Shown piece by piece: positions 38,270 through 47,093 of a stretch of 64,000 nt of DNA. The position numbers and the translations under genes were made by a program. The stretch comes from Bacillus dicomae (GTDB taxonomy: Bacteria; Bacillota; Bacilli; Bacillales; Bacillaceae_G): NCBI RefSeq assembly GCF_006494425.1, contig NZ_VHIV01000002.1, positions 682,001 to 746,000 on the forward strand, written 5' to 3'. The notes beneath the pieces are model-generated. The model was not told the origin of the DNA and searched no databases. It saw nothing but the letters and a program-made list of their open reading frames with translations. Numbering within the stretch: the stretch's first letter is position 1; the number at the start of each line of letters is the position of its first letter.

Positions 38270-39268
38270 ATGAAACAAGTACAAACAAAAAGGGATTGGA
38301 AAAAACTTGCATACGACGTAGTAGAAGAGAAAATGATTACGAAAGAAGATGCGATCGCGATATTAGAGGCTGACGATACAGAAGTTTTAGAAATTATGAA
38401 TGCGGCATATATCATTCGCTATCATCACTTTGGGAAGAAAGTAAAATTAAATATGATTATTAATACGAAATCTGGATTATGCCCTGAAGATTGTGGATAT
38501 TGTTCACAGTCTATTATTTCAGAGGCGCCGATTGATAAGTATGCATGGCTAACGCAGGAAAAGATTGTAGAAGGAGCACACGAAGCGATTCGCCGTAAAG
38601 CGGGTACATATTGTATTGTAGCATCTGGTCGTCGCCCAACAGATAAAGAGGTGAATCACGTAATTGGAGCAGTTAAGGAGATTCGTGAAACGACAGATTT
38701 AAAGATTTGTTGTTGTTTAGGTTTCTTAAATGAAGATCAAGCAGGACGTTTAGCAGAAGCTGGTGTACATCGTTATAACCACAATTTAAATACACATGCA
38801 AATAATTACGAAAGTATTTGCTCCACTCATACGTATGACGACCGTGTTGATACGGTTCAAAAGGCGAAACAAGCGGGTATTTCACCATGCTCTGGGGCGA
38901 TTTTTGGAATGGGGGAGACAATAGAAGAGCGTGCTGAAATTGCATTTGAATTACAACGTATAGATGCAGATTCAATTCCATGTAACTTCCTTGTTGCTGT
39001 AAAGGGTACGCCGCTTGAAGGACAAAAAGAGTTAACACCAGTAGAATGTTTAAAAGTGCTGGCGATGATGCGTTTTGTAAACCCAACGAAAGAAATTCGT
39101 ATTTCAGGAGGTCGTGAAATCAATTTACGTTCTGTACAGCCAATCGGTTTATTTGCAGCAAACTCTATTTTTGTTGGAGATTATTTAACGACAGCTGGAC
39201 AAGAACCGACAGCAGACTGGGGGATGATTGAAGATTTAGGGTTTGAGATTGAAGAATGTGCATTATAA
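38270..39268 (+). CDS. bioB: Biotin synthase
   Basis: A 332-residue radical SAM enzyme; the cluster cysteines are in SGLCPEDCGYCSQS (Cys71, 75, 78). Conserved YNHNLNT and GGREINLR are present. It inserts sulfur into dethiobiotin. Last gene of bioADFHCB. Confidence 0.96.
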   Translation: MKQVQTKRDWKKLAYDVVEEKMITKEDAIAILEADDTEVLEIMNAAYIIRYHHFGKKVKLNMIINTKSGLCPEDCGYCSQSIISEAPIDKYAWLTQEKIVEGAHEAIRRKAGTYCIVASGRRPTDKEVNHVIGAVKEIRETTDLKICCCLGFLNEDQAGRLAEAGVHRYNHNLNTHANNYESICSTHTYDDRVDTVQKAKQAGISPCSGAIFGMGETIEERAEIAFELQRIDADSIPCNFLVAVKGTPLEGQKELTPVECLKVLAMMRFVNPTKEIRISGGREINLRSVQPIGLFAANSIFVGDYLTTAGQEPTADWGMIEDLGFEIEECAL

Positions 39269-39275
39269 GATAGAT

Positions 39276-39310
39276 AAAAAGCAAACTTGTAAAAGAGTTT
39301 GCTTTTTTTG
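39276..39310 (+). terminator. Terminator of the bio operon
   Basis: AAAAAGCAAACT (39276-39287) pairs with AGTTTGCTTTTT (39296-39307), then TT. Confidence 0.9.
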
Positions 39311-39448
39311 TAAATAAAATGTAATAAATAGTTTAGAGCCCTTGATACTATTGGTTTTTGAGCAAAAAAAGAATTTGTGTGGACGAATTTTCCAAGCCCT
39401 AGTTGTACATAGTAAATATGTAATTTATATTGGGTTGGAGGATTTTAC

Positions 39449-39769
39449 ATGTACAAATACATATTAGCGATTATGACTTGTTTAATTTTAATAAAAGCAA
39501 TAAGTTCTGATCCAGTTAAGGTAGCTGAAAATCCTGAACAAAAAGAGATGCAACAAAGAATTGAACAACACTTTCGAACGAAAGCTGAACATTTTGGATT
39601 GAAAACAGAAGGGAAAGATTTAAAGGAAGTTCGAAAAGAAATTAATATTATAGAAGAAGCGAAAAAAAGAGAGAATGTATGGAGAACAGCACAAGCTCTT
39701 CATATAAAAACAGAAGGAAAAACGATGAATGAATTAATAAAAGATGTACAAAAAAAGGTAAAAAAATAA
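39449..39769 (+). CDS. Small secreted TEGK-repeat protein
   Basis: A 106-residue protein with an N-terminal hydrophobic segment (YILAIMTCLILIKAI) and a lysine-rich helical body. It contains FGLKTEGKDLKEVRKEI and LHIKTEGKTMNELIKDV, the same paired motif as in the protein at 33008. A lipobox is not convincing (Cys11 sits in MTCL). ATG follows TTGGAGG. Function unknown. It has its own terminator. Confidence 0.7.
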   Translation: MYKYILAIMTCLILIKAISSDPVKVAENPEQKEMQQRIEQHFRTKAEHFGLKTEGKDLKEVRKEINIIEEAKKRENVWRTAQALHIKTEGKTMNELIKDVQKKVKK

Positions 39770-39794
39770 AAAGAGGCCGCAGCCTCTTTTTTTC
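39768..39794. terminator. Bidirectional terminator
   Basis: AAAAAGAGGC (39768-39777) pairs with GCCTCTTTTT (39782-39791) between the TEGK gene and ribH. Confidence 0.88.
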
Positions 39795-40256
39795 CTATGC
39801 CCATTGTTTTGATAAGTGAGCCATTTCAATAGCAGCAACGGCGGATTCATAGCCTTTATTACCAGCTTTTGTACCTGCACGTTCAATCGCCTGCTCGATC
39901 GTTTCTGTCGTTAATACACCAAAAATAACTGGGATGTCTGTTTGAAGTGATAAAGATGCAACACCTTTTGCTACCTCATTACAAACGTAATCGTAATGCG
40001 TTGTAGCACCTCGAATTACGGTACCTAACGTAATAACAGCATCATATTTTCCGCTACTAGCCATCTTTTTAGCGATTAAAGGAATTTCAAATGCACCAGG
40101 AACCCATGCGACATCAATATCGTTTTCTTCTACACCGTGACGCTTTAATCCGTCTAAAGCGCCGCCAAGTAATTTACTTGTAATAAATTCATTAAAACGT
40201 CCAACAACTACTCCAACTTTTAAACCTGTACCAACTAAATGACCTTCGAATACCAT
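39795..40256 (-). CDS. ribH: 6,7-dimethyl-8-ribityllumazine synthase
   Basis: A 153-residue icosahedral-forming enzyme with [34 protein letters not shown] and FGVLTTET. It condenses the pyrimidine amine with dihydroxybutanone phosphate. Last gene of the rib operon, 18 bp after ribBA. Confidence 0.95.
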   Translation of the reverse strand: MVFEGHLVGTGLKVGVVVGRFNEFITSKLLGGALDGLKRHGVEENDIDVAWVPGAFEIPLIAKKMASSGKYDAVITLGTVIRGATTHYDYVCNEVAKGVASLSLQTDIPVIFGVLTTETIEQAIERAGTKAGNKGYESAVAAIEMAHLSKQWA

Positions 40257-40274
40257 AATAAATCTCTCCCTTAA

Positions 40275-41468
40275 TTATAAGTTTAGTAAATGTCCTAATT
40301 TGTTTACTTTCGTTTGTAAATAAGTTTTATTCTCTTCTTTTGCTGGCATTTGCAACGGTACACGCTCGACTACTTCTAAATCGTAACCTTGTAAGCCAGC
40401 TATTTTTCGTGGGTTATTCGTTAATAATCGTAAATGTTGTAAACCTAAATCTTTTAATATTTGAGCGCCGACACCGTAATCACGAAGATCAGCAGGGAAT
40501 CCGAGTTTTTCATTTGCTTCTACAGTATCGAATCCTTCTTCTTGTAATTTATAAGCGCGAAGCTTATTAAGAAGCCCAATGCCTCTTCCTTCTTGTCTCA
40601 TATATAGAAGAATGCCTTTTCCTTCACGTTCAATTTGAGCAAGTGCAGCATGGAGTTGTGGCCCGCAATCACAGCGGCATGAGCCAAATACATCTCCGGT
40701 TAAGCACTCTGAATGAACGCGTACAAGTACAGGCTCTCCTGTTGAAATATCACCTTTTACGAGGGCGATATGTTCTTTCGTATCTAATGAGTTAGAATAT
40801 CCTATTGCCTGAAAAGTACCGAAATCTGTAGGTAATGTAATTTCCACTTCTCTCGTCACAAGTGTTTCATGGTGGCGGCGATAAGCAATTAAATCTTCTA
40901 TTGTAATCATTTTTATATCAAATTGTTTTGCGCACTGTAGTAAATCAGGTACGCGTGCCATCGTACCGTCCTCATTAATAATCTCGCAAATAACGCCAGC
41001 CGGTTCTGCTCCGCAAAGCTGTGCTAAATCAACCGCAGCTTCTGTATGACCTGCACGGCGCAGTACACCGCCTTCTTTCGCGATTAATGGAAAGATATGT
41101 CCAGGACGATTGAAATCAGAACCTTTTGATGCAGGGTTTAACAATTCTTGTATCGTAGTCGCACGTTCATGAGCGCTAATCCCTGTTGTTGTAGAAACAT
41201 GGTCAATACTCACTGTAAATGCAGTATGATGCGAATCTGTATTATGAGCAACCATTGGTTCTAATTGTAGACGTTCTGCGTACCCTTCTGTAATCGGTAC
41301 ACAAACGAGACCGCGGCCATGTGTAATCATAAAGTTAATCGTTTCTGGCGTAATATACTCTGCTAAAGCGATAAAATCGCCTTCATTTTCACGGTTTTCA
41401 TCATCACATACGATAACGACTTTTCCTTGTTTTAAATCTTCTAGAGCTTCTTCAATACGATGAAACAT
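40275..41468 (-). CDS. ribBA: Bifunctional dihydroxybutanone-phosphate synthase/GTP cyclohydrolase II
   Basis: A 397-residue fusion. The RibB domain (1 to about 200) has [14 protein letters not shown] and [11 protein letters not shown]. The RibA domain (about 205-397) has the zinc cysteines [17 protein letters not shown] and RQEGRGIGL. It provides both precursors of the riboflavin pathway. Confidence 0.95.
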   Translation of the reverse strand: MFHRIEEALEDLKQGKVVIVCDDENRENEGDFIALAEYITPETINFMITHGRGLVCVPITEGYAERLQLEPMVAHNTDSHHTAFTVSIDHVSTTTGISAHERATTIQELLNPASKGSDFNRPGHIFPLIAKEGGVLRRAGHTEAAVDLAQLCGAEPAGVICEIINEDGTMARVPDLLQCAKQFDIKMITIEDLIAYRRHHETLVTREVEITLPTDFGTFQAIGYSNSLDTKEHIALVKGDISTGEPVLVRVHSECLTGDVFGSCRCDCGPQLHAALAQIEREGKGILLYMRQEGRGIGLLNKLRAYKLQEEGFDTVEANEKLGFPADLRDYGVGAQILKDLGLQHLRLLTNNPRKIAGLQGYDLEVVERVPLQMPAKEENKTYLQTKVNKLGHLLNL

Positions 41469-41480
41469 AATGCTTCCCCC

Positions 41481-42125
41481 TTATAGAAATCCGTTTTCTT
41501 GTAAAAAGCTTTCGGTCATTGAACCTTTTCGTTTTACAGGCTTAGTAATAAAGCGTTCGATATATTTACCAATCATGTCACACTCAATGTTTACGATGTC
41601 ACCGGCATTCTTTTCTCCGATAACAGATTCGCTTACTGTGTGCGGGATGAGTGAGATTGTAATGGAAGATTCGTCTATATCAAATATTGTCAAACTCGTT
41701 CCATCAACAGCAATGGATCCTTTATGCAAACAATAGCGTAGCAGTTCATCCGAAATAGCTATTTTGTAATAGATGGCATTATAGTGTTGTTTTTTGTTTA
41801 ATATCGTCCCGATGCCATCAATATGTCCTGAAACGAAATGTCCACCGAATCGTCCGTTTGCAGCCATTGCTCGCTCTAGATTTACTTTAGAGTGTGATTT
41901 GAGCAGGCGAAGTGATGTTGATTTCATCGTTTCGGGCATTGCATCAACTGTAAATGAAGTAGGTGTAAAGCTCGTTACAGTTAAGCAAATACCGTTAACC
42001 GATATACTATCGCCTAAATGAACATCTGATAAAATTTCATTTGCATGTATCGTTAACTTCATTGCCTCCCCGCTTTGTTGCATATTTGTTATCGTTCCTA
42101 ATTCTTCTACAATTCCTGTAAACAT
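41481..42125 (-). CDS. ribE: Riboflavin synthase, alpha chain
   Basis: A 214-residue protein with two lumazine-binding barrels; the N-terminal MFTGIVEELG and NGICLTV, and the second barrel's GSIAVDGTSLTI, are diagnostic. It dismutates lumazine to riboflavin. It overlaps the ribD end by 19 bp. Confidence 0.95.
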   Translation of the reverse strand: MFTGIVEELGTITNMQQSGEAMKLTIHANEILSDVHLGDSISVNGICLTVTSFTPTSFTVDAMPETMKSTSLRLLKSHSKVNLERAMAANGRFGGHFVSGHIDGIGTILNKKQHYNAIYYKIAISDELLRYCLHKGSIAVDGTSLTIFDIDESSITISLIPHTVSESVIGEKNAGDIVNIECDMIGKYIERFITKPVKRKGSMTESFLQENGFL

Positions 42126-43219
42126 TTCGTCACCTCGTTTCGGGCATTCGCAACGATTTTTATATCATCGCCAATTTGTTTCATCTCTTGAATTTTTAAG
42201 GAAAGCGCATCTTGTAATTTTGAAAAACCATTTCCGCCAAATAAAGTAGGGGCATCTTTCCCGCCAATTAACTTTGGACTTATATAAGTTACAATTTCAT
42301 TGAAATTATTTGTTTGTAAGAAACTTGCATGAACCGTTTGACCACCCTCAACGAAAAGAGATAGGATTTGTTTTTCGCCGAGTAGGTCTAAAACATCTTG
42401 AATTTCAATTTGTTTCGTTGTCATTTGGAATATAGCTATATTTTCAGATTCAAAAGAAGCTATTTTCTCTTTATTTACATCCTGACCAACCATAATCCAT
42501 GTCGGTGCTAAACAATCTGTTATGACATGAGAAGATGGTGGCGTTTTTAAATGAGTATCTAAAATAACGCGTATAGGATTTTTACCCCCATTAGGAATTC
42601 TTGTTGTTAAATGCGGATTATCAGCTATAACTGTATTCACTCCAACAAGAATTGCATCGTGTGTATGGCGATATTGATGAACGTCAGCTCGTGCATCTTT
42701 ACCTGTAATCCACTTACTTTCACCAGTTATGGTTGCTGTTTTTCCATCTAAGCTCATCGCTGTCTTTATTGTTACAAATGGACGTTTCGTTTTCATGTAG
42801 TGAAAAAAGTAGCGATTTAATAAAATTGCCTCTGCTTCAAGGACACCGGTAGTTACTTCGATTCCAGCTTCTTCTAAACTCCTTTTTCCATTACCAGAAA
42901 CGAGAGGATTGCAATCAAGAGTAGCAATTACAACCCGTTTGACTCCTTTTTTGATGAGCAAATCACAGCAAGGTGGTGTTTTTCCAAAATGGCTACATGG
43001 TTCAAGTGTGACATAGACTGTAGCTCCTTTTGCTTTTTCACCAGCCATATGAAGAGCATGAACTTCTGCGTGTTCTTTACCAGCACGTAAATGAGCTCCC
43101 ATACCGACGATGTTTCCACCTTTTACAACAACAGCACCAACCATAGGATTTGGACTTGTTTGTCCTGATGTTCCTTCGGCTAACTGCAGGGCAATCCTCA
43201 TATATTCTTGATCTGTCAT
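42107..43219 (-). CDS. ribD: Bifunctional pyrimidine deaminase/reductase
   Basis: A 370-residue enzyme. The deaminase domain has HAEVHAL and the zinc motif TLEPCSHFGKTPPC; the reductase domain begins near 147 (PFVTIKTAMSLDGKTAT). ATG 43219 follows AGGAGAGG. The same frame is open to 43393, but that stretch is the riboswitch terminator and leader. Confidence 0.95.
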   Translation of the reverse strand: MTDQEYMRIALQLAEGTSGQTSPNPMVGAVVVKGGNIVGMGAHLRAGKEHAEVHALHMAGEKAKGATVYVTLEPCSHFGKTPPCCDLLIKKGVKRVVIATLDCNPLVSGNGKRSLEEAGIEVTTGVLEAEAILLNRYFFHYMKTKRPFVTIKTAMSLDGKTATITGESKWITGKDARADVHQYRHTHDAILVGVNTVIADNPHLTTRIPNGGKNPIRVILDTHLKTPPSSHVITDCLAPTWIMVGQDVNKEKIASFESENIAIFQMTTKQIEIQDVLDLLGEKQILSLFVEGGQTVHASFLQTNNFNEIVTYISPKLIGGKDAPTLFGGNGFSKLQDALSLKIQEMKQIGDDIKIVANARNEVTKCLQEL

Positions 43220-43235
43220 TTTCTTCACCTCTCCT

Positions 43236-43279
43236 AAAAAAATCAAAAAACCCCAAGGATTTAATATCCTTGGGGTTTG
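43236..43279 (-). terminator. FMN-riboswitch-controlled terminator
   Basis: Minus strand AACCCCAAGGAT (43277-43266) pairs with ATCCTTGGGGTT (43260-43249), then TTTTGATTTTTT. It ends 17 bp before ribD. Confidence 0.92.
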
Positions 43280-43531
43280 GGAGACGTGATTTCTAGAAAT
43301 ATAGTTCGAATACGAGAGTATAGGAAAGAAACCTAACGATGATTGATATTTTGGCATAAGGAAAAAACCTAGCAAAAATATCAAATTTTTCAAACGCTAG
43401 TCGTATCTTTTTATTCCAGTATAGAAAGATAAGTATACAAAATAAAACATATATAAAGATTCAAAATGAAACTTTAAAAATATGCATACTGAAATAAAAG
43501 TGTATTCGCTATATAAAATTACTAGAAAACA

Positions 43532-43678
43532 TATCCTTCTCCCATCCAGACTATACTGTCGGCCCTAGAGTTTCACTAGATCCACCGTTTTCGAGTTGAA
43601 AACGGGTCACGGACTTAGAAGTTTGCACTTCATCACCGCCGGTTGGGAATTTCACCCGACCCCGAAGGATGCTGTTTG
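43532..43678 (-). promoter_or_regulatory. FMN riboswitch (RFN element)
   Basis: The minus strand carries ATCCTTCGGGGTCGGGTGAA, ATTCCCAACCGGCGGTGAT, AGTCCGTGACCC, GGTGGATCTAGTGAAACTCT, AGGGCCGACAGTATAGTCTG and GATGGGAGAAGGAT, in RFN order. About 250 bp of leader separates it from the terminator and ribD. FMN binding ends transcription. Confidence 0.97.
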
Positions 43679-43821
43679 GTCAAATTATAGCACAAAAAAA
43701 ATAAAAGGCTAGTAAAAAATATTCGAATGTGAAGAATTGTGTGAAAATACATGTGGGCTGGAAGGAAGACAAAAGTATTAGAAATGTTGTAAGGAGAAGG
43801 GATATAGCGGAGTTGATAAAA

Positions 43822-43853
43822 AGAAAAAACATGCACAAAAAAATGTGCATGTT
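43822..43853 (-). terminator. Terminator of the CDGSH gene
   Basis: Minus strand AACATGCAC (43853-43845) pairs with GTGCATGTT (43836-43828), followed by TTTTCTTTTT. Confidence 0.8.
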
Positions 43854-43863
43854 ACATGTGAAA

Positions 43864-44070
43864 TTATTCCGCCTCTGGTGCTCTAACAACAGATTCAAAT
43901 TTACCTTTATGCGAAGCATCGCAATAAGGCATATTTTTTGATAAACCACAGCGGCATAAAGAAAATGCCGGTTTTGCTGGGAATACATTCCCTTGTGAGT
44001 CGACTAATTCCACGTCCCCTGTAACGCGAAAAGAGCCATTGTCATTTACTTTAATTTGTACTTTTGCCAA
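43864..44070 (-). CDS. CDGSH iron-sulfur domain protein
   Basis: A 68-residue cytoplasmic protein whose C-terminal half has CRCGLSKNMPYCDASHKG, the three-Cys/one-His ligand set of CDGSH [2Fe-2S] proteins. Role not defined; the family is linked to redox or cluster transfer. TTG 44070 is chosen because AAGGAGG is spaced for it; the frame extends to 44130 without a site. Confidence 0.85.
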   Translation of the reverse strand: MAKVQIKVNDNGSFRVTGDVELVDSQGNVFPAKPAFSLCRCGLSKNMPYCDASHKGKFESVVRAPEAE

Positions 44071-44131
44071 CACTATCCCTCCTTCCCAAACGCTTAATTC
44101 CATCATATAATCAAGGGAAGTACTTGACAAT

Positions 44132-44285
44132 ATAAAGTGAAACTTTAATTAGTGGGGGAGGCATCCCCACTGATTATTAGTTGAACCAATCGGGCTTTTA
44201 GGGGCAGTTACTATCACACCTAACTTCTTTGATTCAGCCGAGTTTTGAGGTAGGATTTTTACTGCCCGCAAATAGCGGGGCAAAA
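44132..44285 (-). repeat. bcr1 repeat, decayed copy
   Basis: In minus orientation relative to the copy at 20187. It starts ATAAAGTGAAACTTTAATTAG, has GATTATTAGTTGAACCAATC and CCTAACTTCTTTGATTC, and ends TACTGCCCGCAAATAGCGGG. The ATAAA flank is intact at 44132-44136, but the other flank reads CAAAA. The G-rich arms have lost part of their pairing. Confidence 0.82.
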
Positions 44286-44357
44286 AGAGCACTTTGTTCG
44301 AAAGAGAAGAGAGTGTTATAATGTTTTTTATAACTGACTAGAGTAAGGTGACGAAAG

Positions 44358-44603
44358 ATGGATAAACAATTACGTACATTACGAAATATTGCAGATGAGC
44401 GCACGTGGGCATCATTTTTGAATGATAATCATCCATATAGTTTGTTACATTGGTCCATTGCAGGTGTAGGACAAGAATCGAAGGATGTTTGGTTACTTCA
44501 AGATGAAGTAACATTTCAAACGACAGAATTTCCAACGTTAGATGATGCAATGCAATGGATTTCTGAAAATATGGAACAAGTTACAGACGTTTTAGCGCAA
44601 TAA
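44358..44603 (+). CDS. yqkC: DUF2552 family protein (YqkC)
   Basis: An 81-residue soluble protein (WASFLNDNHPYSLLHWSIAG, then TLDDAMQWISENM) matching the small YqkC family. Function unknown. ATG follows AAGGTGA. Its terminator also serves yqkD. Confidence 0.8.
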   Translation: MDKQLRTLRNIADERTWASFLNDNHPYSLLHWSIAGVGQESKDVWLLQDEVTFQTTEFPTLDDAMQWISENMEQVTDVLAQ

Positions 44604-44633
44604 AAAAAACAGGCTTATGCAAGCCTGTTTTTT
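44604..44633. terminator. Bidirectional terminator of yqkC and yqkD
   Basis: AAACAGGCTT (44607-44616) pairs with AAGCCTGTTT (44621-44630) with A and T runs. The last five codons of yqkD lie inside it. Confidence 0.9.
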
Positions 44634-45538
44634 GTTTCTTTCACATATGTGTTTAAAAATTGATCAACGGCTGCTTCATACTCTTCTTTATTTTCGTTAT
44701 AAGAGCAAGCGTGTGCGCCGTGTTCTGCAATATAAAGTTGTTTATTGTTTTCCTTTGCTTCATATAGTGCTTTCGTCATATCAGCTAAAATATAATCATC
44801 ATCTTTACTATGAATAAAGAGGACGGGATTGTTAATGTTTTTTATACAATCGATTGGTGAAACTTCACGAATCGTATAACCGTCACGCACTTTTAAAAAA
44901 GCATTTGCTAAAGGTAATAAAGGCCATTTCGGTAAATGGAATTCAACCTTTAAACGGTGCTGTAATTGCCCGTAGAAATCAGAAAAAGGACAATCTGCAA
45001 TATAGAAATCAGCACCATCTTCTACAAGTCCTGCGTATTGAAGAAGTGTTGCAGCTCCCATCGATTCACCATGAATACCGAGTGTTATATCTGTTCCAAA
45101 ACGACTTTTTAGCCAGTCCACTACAGATTTTAAATCATACTTTTCATAGTATCCATAGCTTGTTGTTTTACCGCCAGTTTTACCATGACGACGATGATCG
45201 TAAATAACGACATTGTATCCTCTGTTTAAAAATAAGTTTGCATATTTTACAGAGTTCATTTTATTTACAGTTACGCCGTGACAGAAAATCATAAATTTGT
45301 TGGAATGACCGGCAGGAATGTAATATCCGTGAAGATCATATCCGAATTGCGAAGGAATATGAATTTCTTCTTTATGAAGAGCATCAAAATCCTCTATACG
45401 AAAATGTTTTTTCGTTTCTCGCTCGAGTACTTCTTCCTCTGTTTTTTTCTTTAAGTACATCACTTTATTTGTAAAGAAAATCCCAAGGGCAGTTATCGCA
45501 CCTAGTATAGTAAACAATGCTGCAAAAAAACGTTTCAT
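44615..45538 (-). CDS. yqkD: Alpha/beta hydrolase YqkD
   Basis: A 307-residue protein with an N-terminal membrane anchor (about 4-22) and a hydrolase domain: MIFCHGVTVNK, DHRRHGKTGGK, nucleophile HGESMGAAT, acid HSKDDDYI and His in EHGAHACSY. Extracytoplasmic peptidase/esterase-like, substrate unknown. Synteny supports YqkD. The C-terminal residues ETKNRLA are encoded by the terminator stem. Confidence 0.87.
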   Translation of the reverse strand: MKRFFAALFTILGAITALGIFFTNKVMYLKKKTEEEVLERETKKHFRIEDFDALHKEEIHIPSQFGYDLHGYYIPAGHSNKFMIFCHGVTVNKMNSVKYANLFLNRGYNVVIYDHRRHGKTGGKTTSYGYYEKYDLKSVVDWLKSRFGTDITLGIHGESMGAATLLQYAGLVEDGADFYIADCPFSDFYGQLQHRLKVEFHLPKWPLLPLANAFLKVRDGYTIREVSPIDCIKNINNPVLFIHSKDDDYILADMTKALYEAKENNKQLYIAEHGAHACSYNENKEEYEAAVDQFLNTYVKETKNRLA

Positions 45539-45619
45539 ACTTTACCTCATCCTCCAAATACCGTTACATGTGATACACTTATATTGTATCACAATGATAG
45601 AAAAGGGGAGAAATAGGAC

Positions 45620-46102
45620 ATGGTGCATATACAAAAAATTACACCAGTGATGAAAGAAACAATCCGAATGTTCATGTGTAAGAACTGGGGGAGCTCATTG
45701 ATGGTTTCACGTGGAAAGGAGCATCAATTAGAAGAGTTGCCAGGATTTGTTGCGCTCTTAAATGACAGAATAATCGGAATCATAACATACGAAGTAATCG
45801 GAAATATGTGCGAGATTGTATCGTTAGATAGCTTTGAAGAAAGAAAAGGAATAGGGACGAAGCTTGTAGATTGTGTATTACAAGTCGCAGAAGAAGAACG
45901 GTGCGAGCAGGTTTGGCTTATAACAACAAATGATAATATGAATGCGTTACGTTTTTACCAAAAACGTAATTTTGTGATGACTCATTTATATGTGAATGCG
46001 GCGGAAGAGGCACGAAAAATAAAGAAAGAAATTCCGCGTGTTGGATATGATAATATCCCAATTTTACATGAAATTCAGTTGGGGTATCGTTTAATAAAAT
46101 GA
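45620..46102 (+). CDS. GNAT family N-acetyltransferase
   Basis: A 160-residue acetyltransferase with the acetyl-CoA motif FEERKGIGTKLVD and the C-terminal NMNALRFYQKRNFV. Substrate unknown. It is related to the GNAT part of B. subtilis YqkA; a GrpB protein, which I recall as the other half of YqkA, is encoded separately at 52355. Confidence 0.85.
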   Translation: MVHIQKITPVMKETIRMFMCKNWGSSLMVSRGKEHQLEELPGFVALLNDRIIGIITYEVIGNMCEIVSLDSFEERKGIGTKLVDCVLQVAEEERCEQVWLITTNDNMNALRFYQKRNFVMTHLYVNAAEEARKIKKEIPRVGYDNIPILHEIQLGYRLIK

Positions 46103-46201
46103 TGTAACAATTTTCAGAAATATAAGTTATTATTCTTGACGAATATTGTAATTTAGGTTACCGTAAAATTGTAATCTATTACCATATTAAGGGGTGACGA
46201 T

Positions 46202-47065
46202 GTGGCAACTATACGTGATGTTGCAAAATTGGCAGGTGTTTCAGTCGCAACCGTTTCACGAGTTATGAATGAAAAAGGATACGTACATGAGGACACAGTG
46301 AAACAAGTAAAGGAAGCAATTGAGGAATTACGTTATAGGCCAAATAGTACAGCAAAGCCATTGTTTAAACAGAATTCAACGATAATTGCATTACTTGTAG
46401 ATAACTTATATGACCCATCAAACATCACTTTGCTACATTGTATTGAGGAAATAGCGTATAAAGAAGGATATCAAATTGTTGTTTGTAATATAGAGAATAA
46501 AGATAGATACATACATATGTTGAAGGAAAATAACGTTGCAGGTGTTATTTTGACAAGGTCCGTTTTTAAAAATATAGGAGAAATTTCACTTCCGTTTGTT
46601 GTAATTGATGAAAAAAAATCGAATGCAAATGATTATGAAAGTGGACAAAGAGCGGTTGCTTTATTAAAAGAGAAAGGCTGTCACTTTCTTGCTTATTTCG
46701 GTGAGGGAGAAGATAGTGAAGAAACGGAAGAGCACATATCAGGATTTTTAGACGCTGTTTGGGAGGAAGGAATCTCTTATCGAGAAGTATGTGTACAAGG
46801 GTATACGAATAAACAGTTTATTACATTATTGCAAACTTATCCGTATATAGATGGAATTGTTACTTTAAGTGATAAGGTTACTTTTGAGTTAATTCGAGCA
46901 GCGAAAAATTTAAATATCCGTATACCGGATAAATTGAAAATTATTGGATTGAACGGGAGTATAGATAGTGAATGGATAGGCCCATCACTTATGAAAATTG
47001 AAGGTTTTGTCGAAGAAAATGGGAAAATAGCTTTGCAACAATTAAAAGGAAAAATAAAAAAGTAA
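46202..47065 (+). CDS. LacI family transcriptional regulator, short form
   Basis: A 287-residue regulator. The N-terminal HTH is TIRDVAKLAGVSVATVSRVM, followed by the hinge PNSTAKPLFKQN (Pro where LacI proteins usually have Arg/Ser) and a periplasmic-binding-like core. The protein ends at VEENGKIALQQLKGKIKK, about 40 residues short of the family's usual end. Effector and targets unknown. GTG start after AAGGGGTGA. Confidence 0.85.
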   Translation: MATIRDVAKLAGVSVATVSRVMNEKGYVHEDTVKQVKEAIEELRYRPNSTAKPLFKQNSTIIALLVDNLYDPSNITLLHCIEEIAYKEGYQIVVCNIENKDRYIHMLKENNVAGVILTRSVFKNIGEISLPFVVIDEKKSNANDYESGQRAVALLKEKGCHFLAYFGEGEDSEETEEHISGFLDAVWEEGISYREVCVQGYTNKQFITLLQTYPYIDGIVTLSDKVTFELIRAAKNLNIRIPDKLKIIGLNGSIDSEWIGPSLMKIEGFVEENGKIALQQLKGKIKK

Positions 47066-47093
47066 AAGGTGCGTATAAAACGCACCTTTTATA
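47064..47093. terminator. Bidirectional terminator
   Basis: AAAAGGTGCGT (47064-47074) pairs with ACGCACCTTTT (47080-47090) between convergent genes. Confidence 0.85.

Noticed and set aside
43220-43393. Upstream extension of ribD by 58 codons
   Set aside because: It runs through the FMN-riboswitch terminator and leader; the only good ribosome site is before 43219.
43729-43941. 70-codon plus-strand ORF between the FMN riboswitch and the CDGSH gene
   Set aside because: It has no ribosome site and runs antisense through the CDGSH gene and its terminator.
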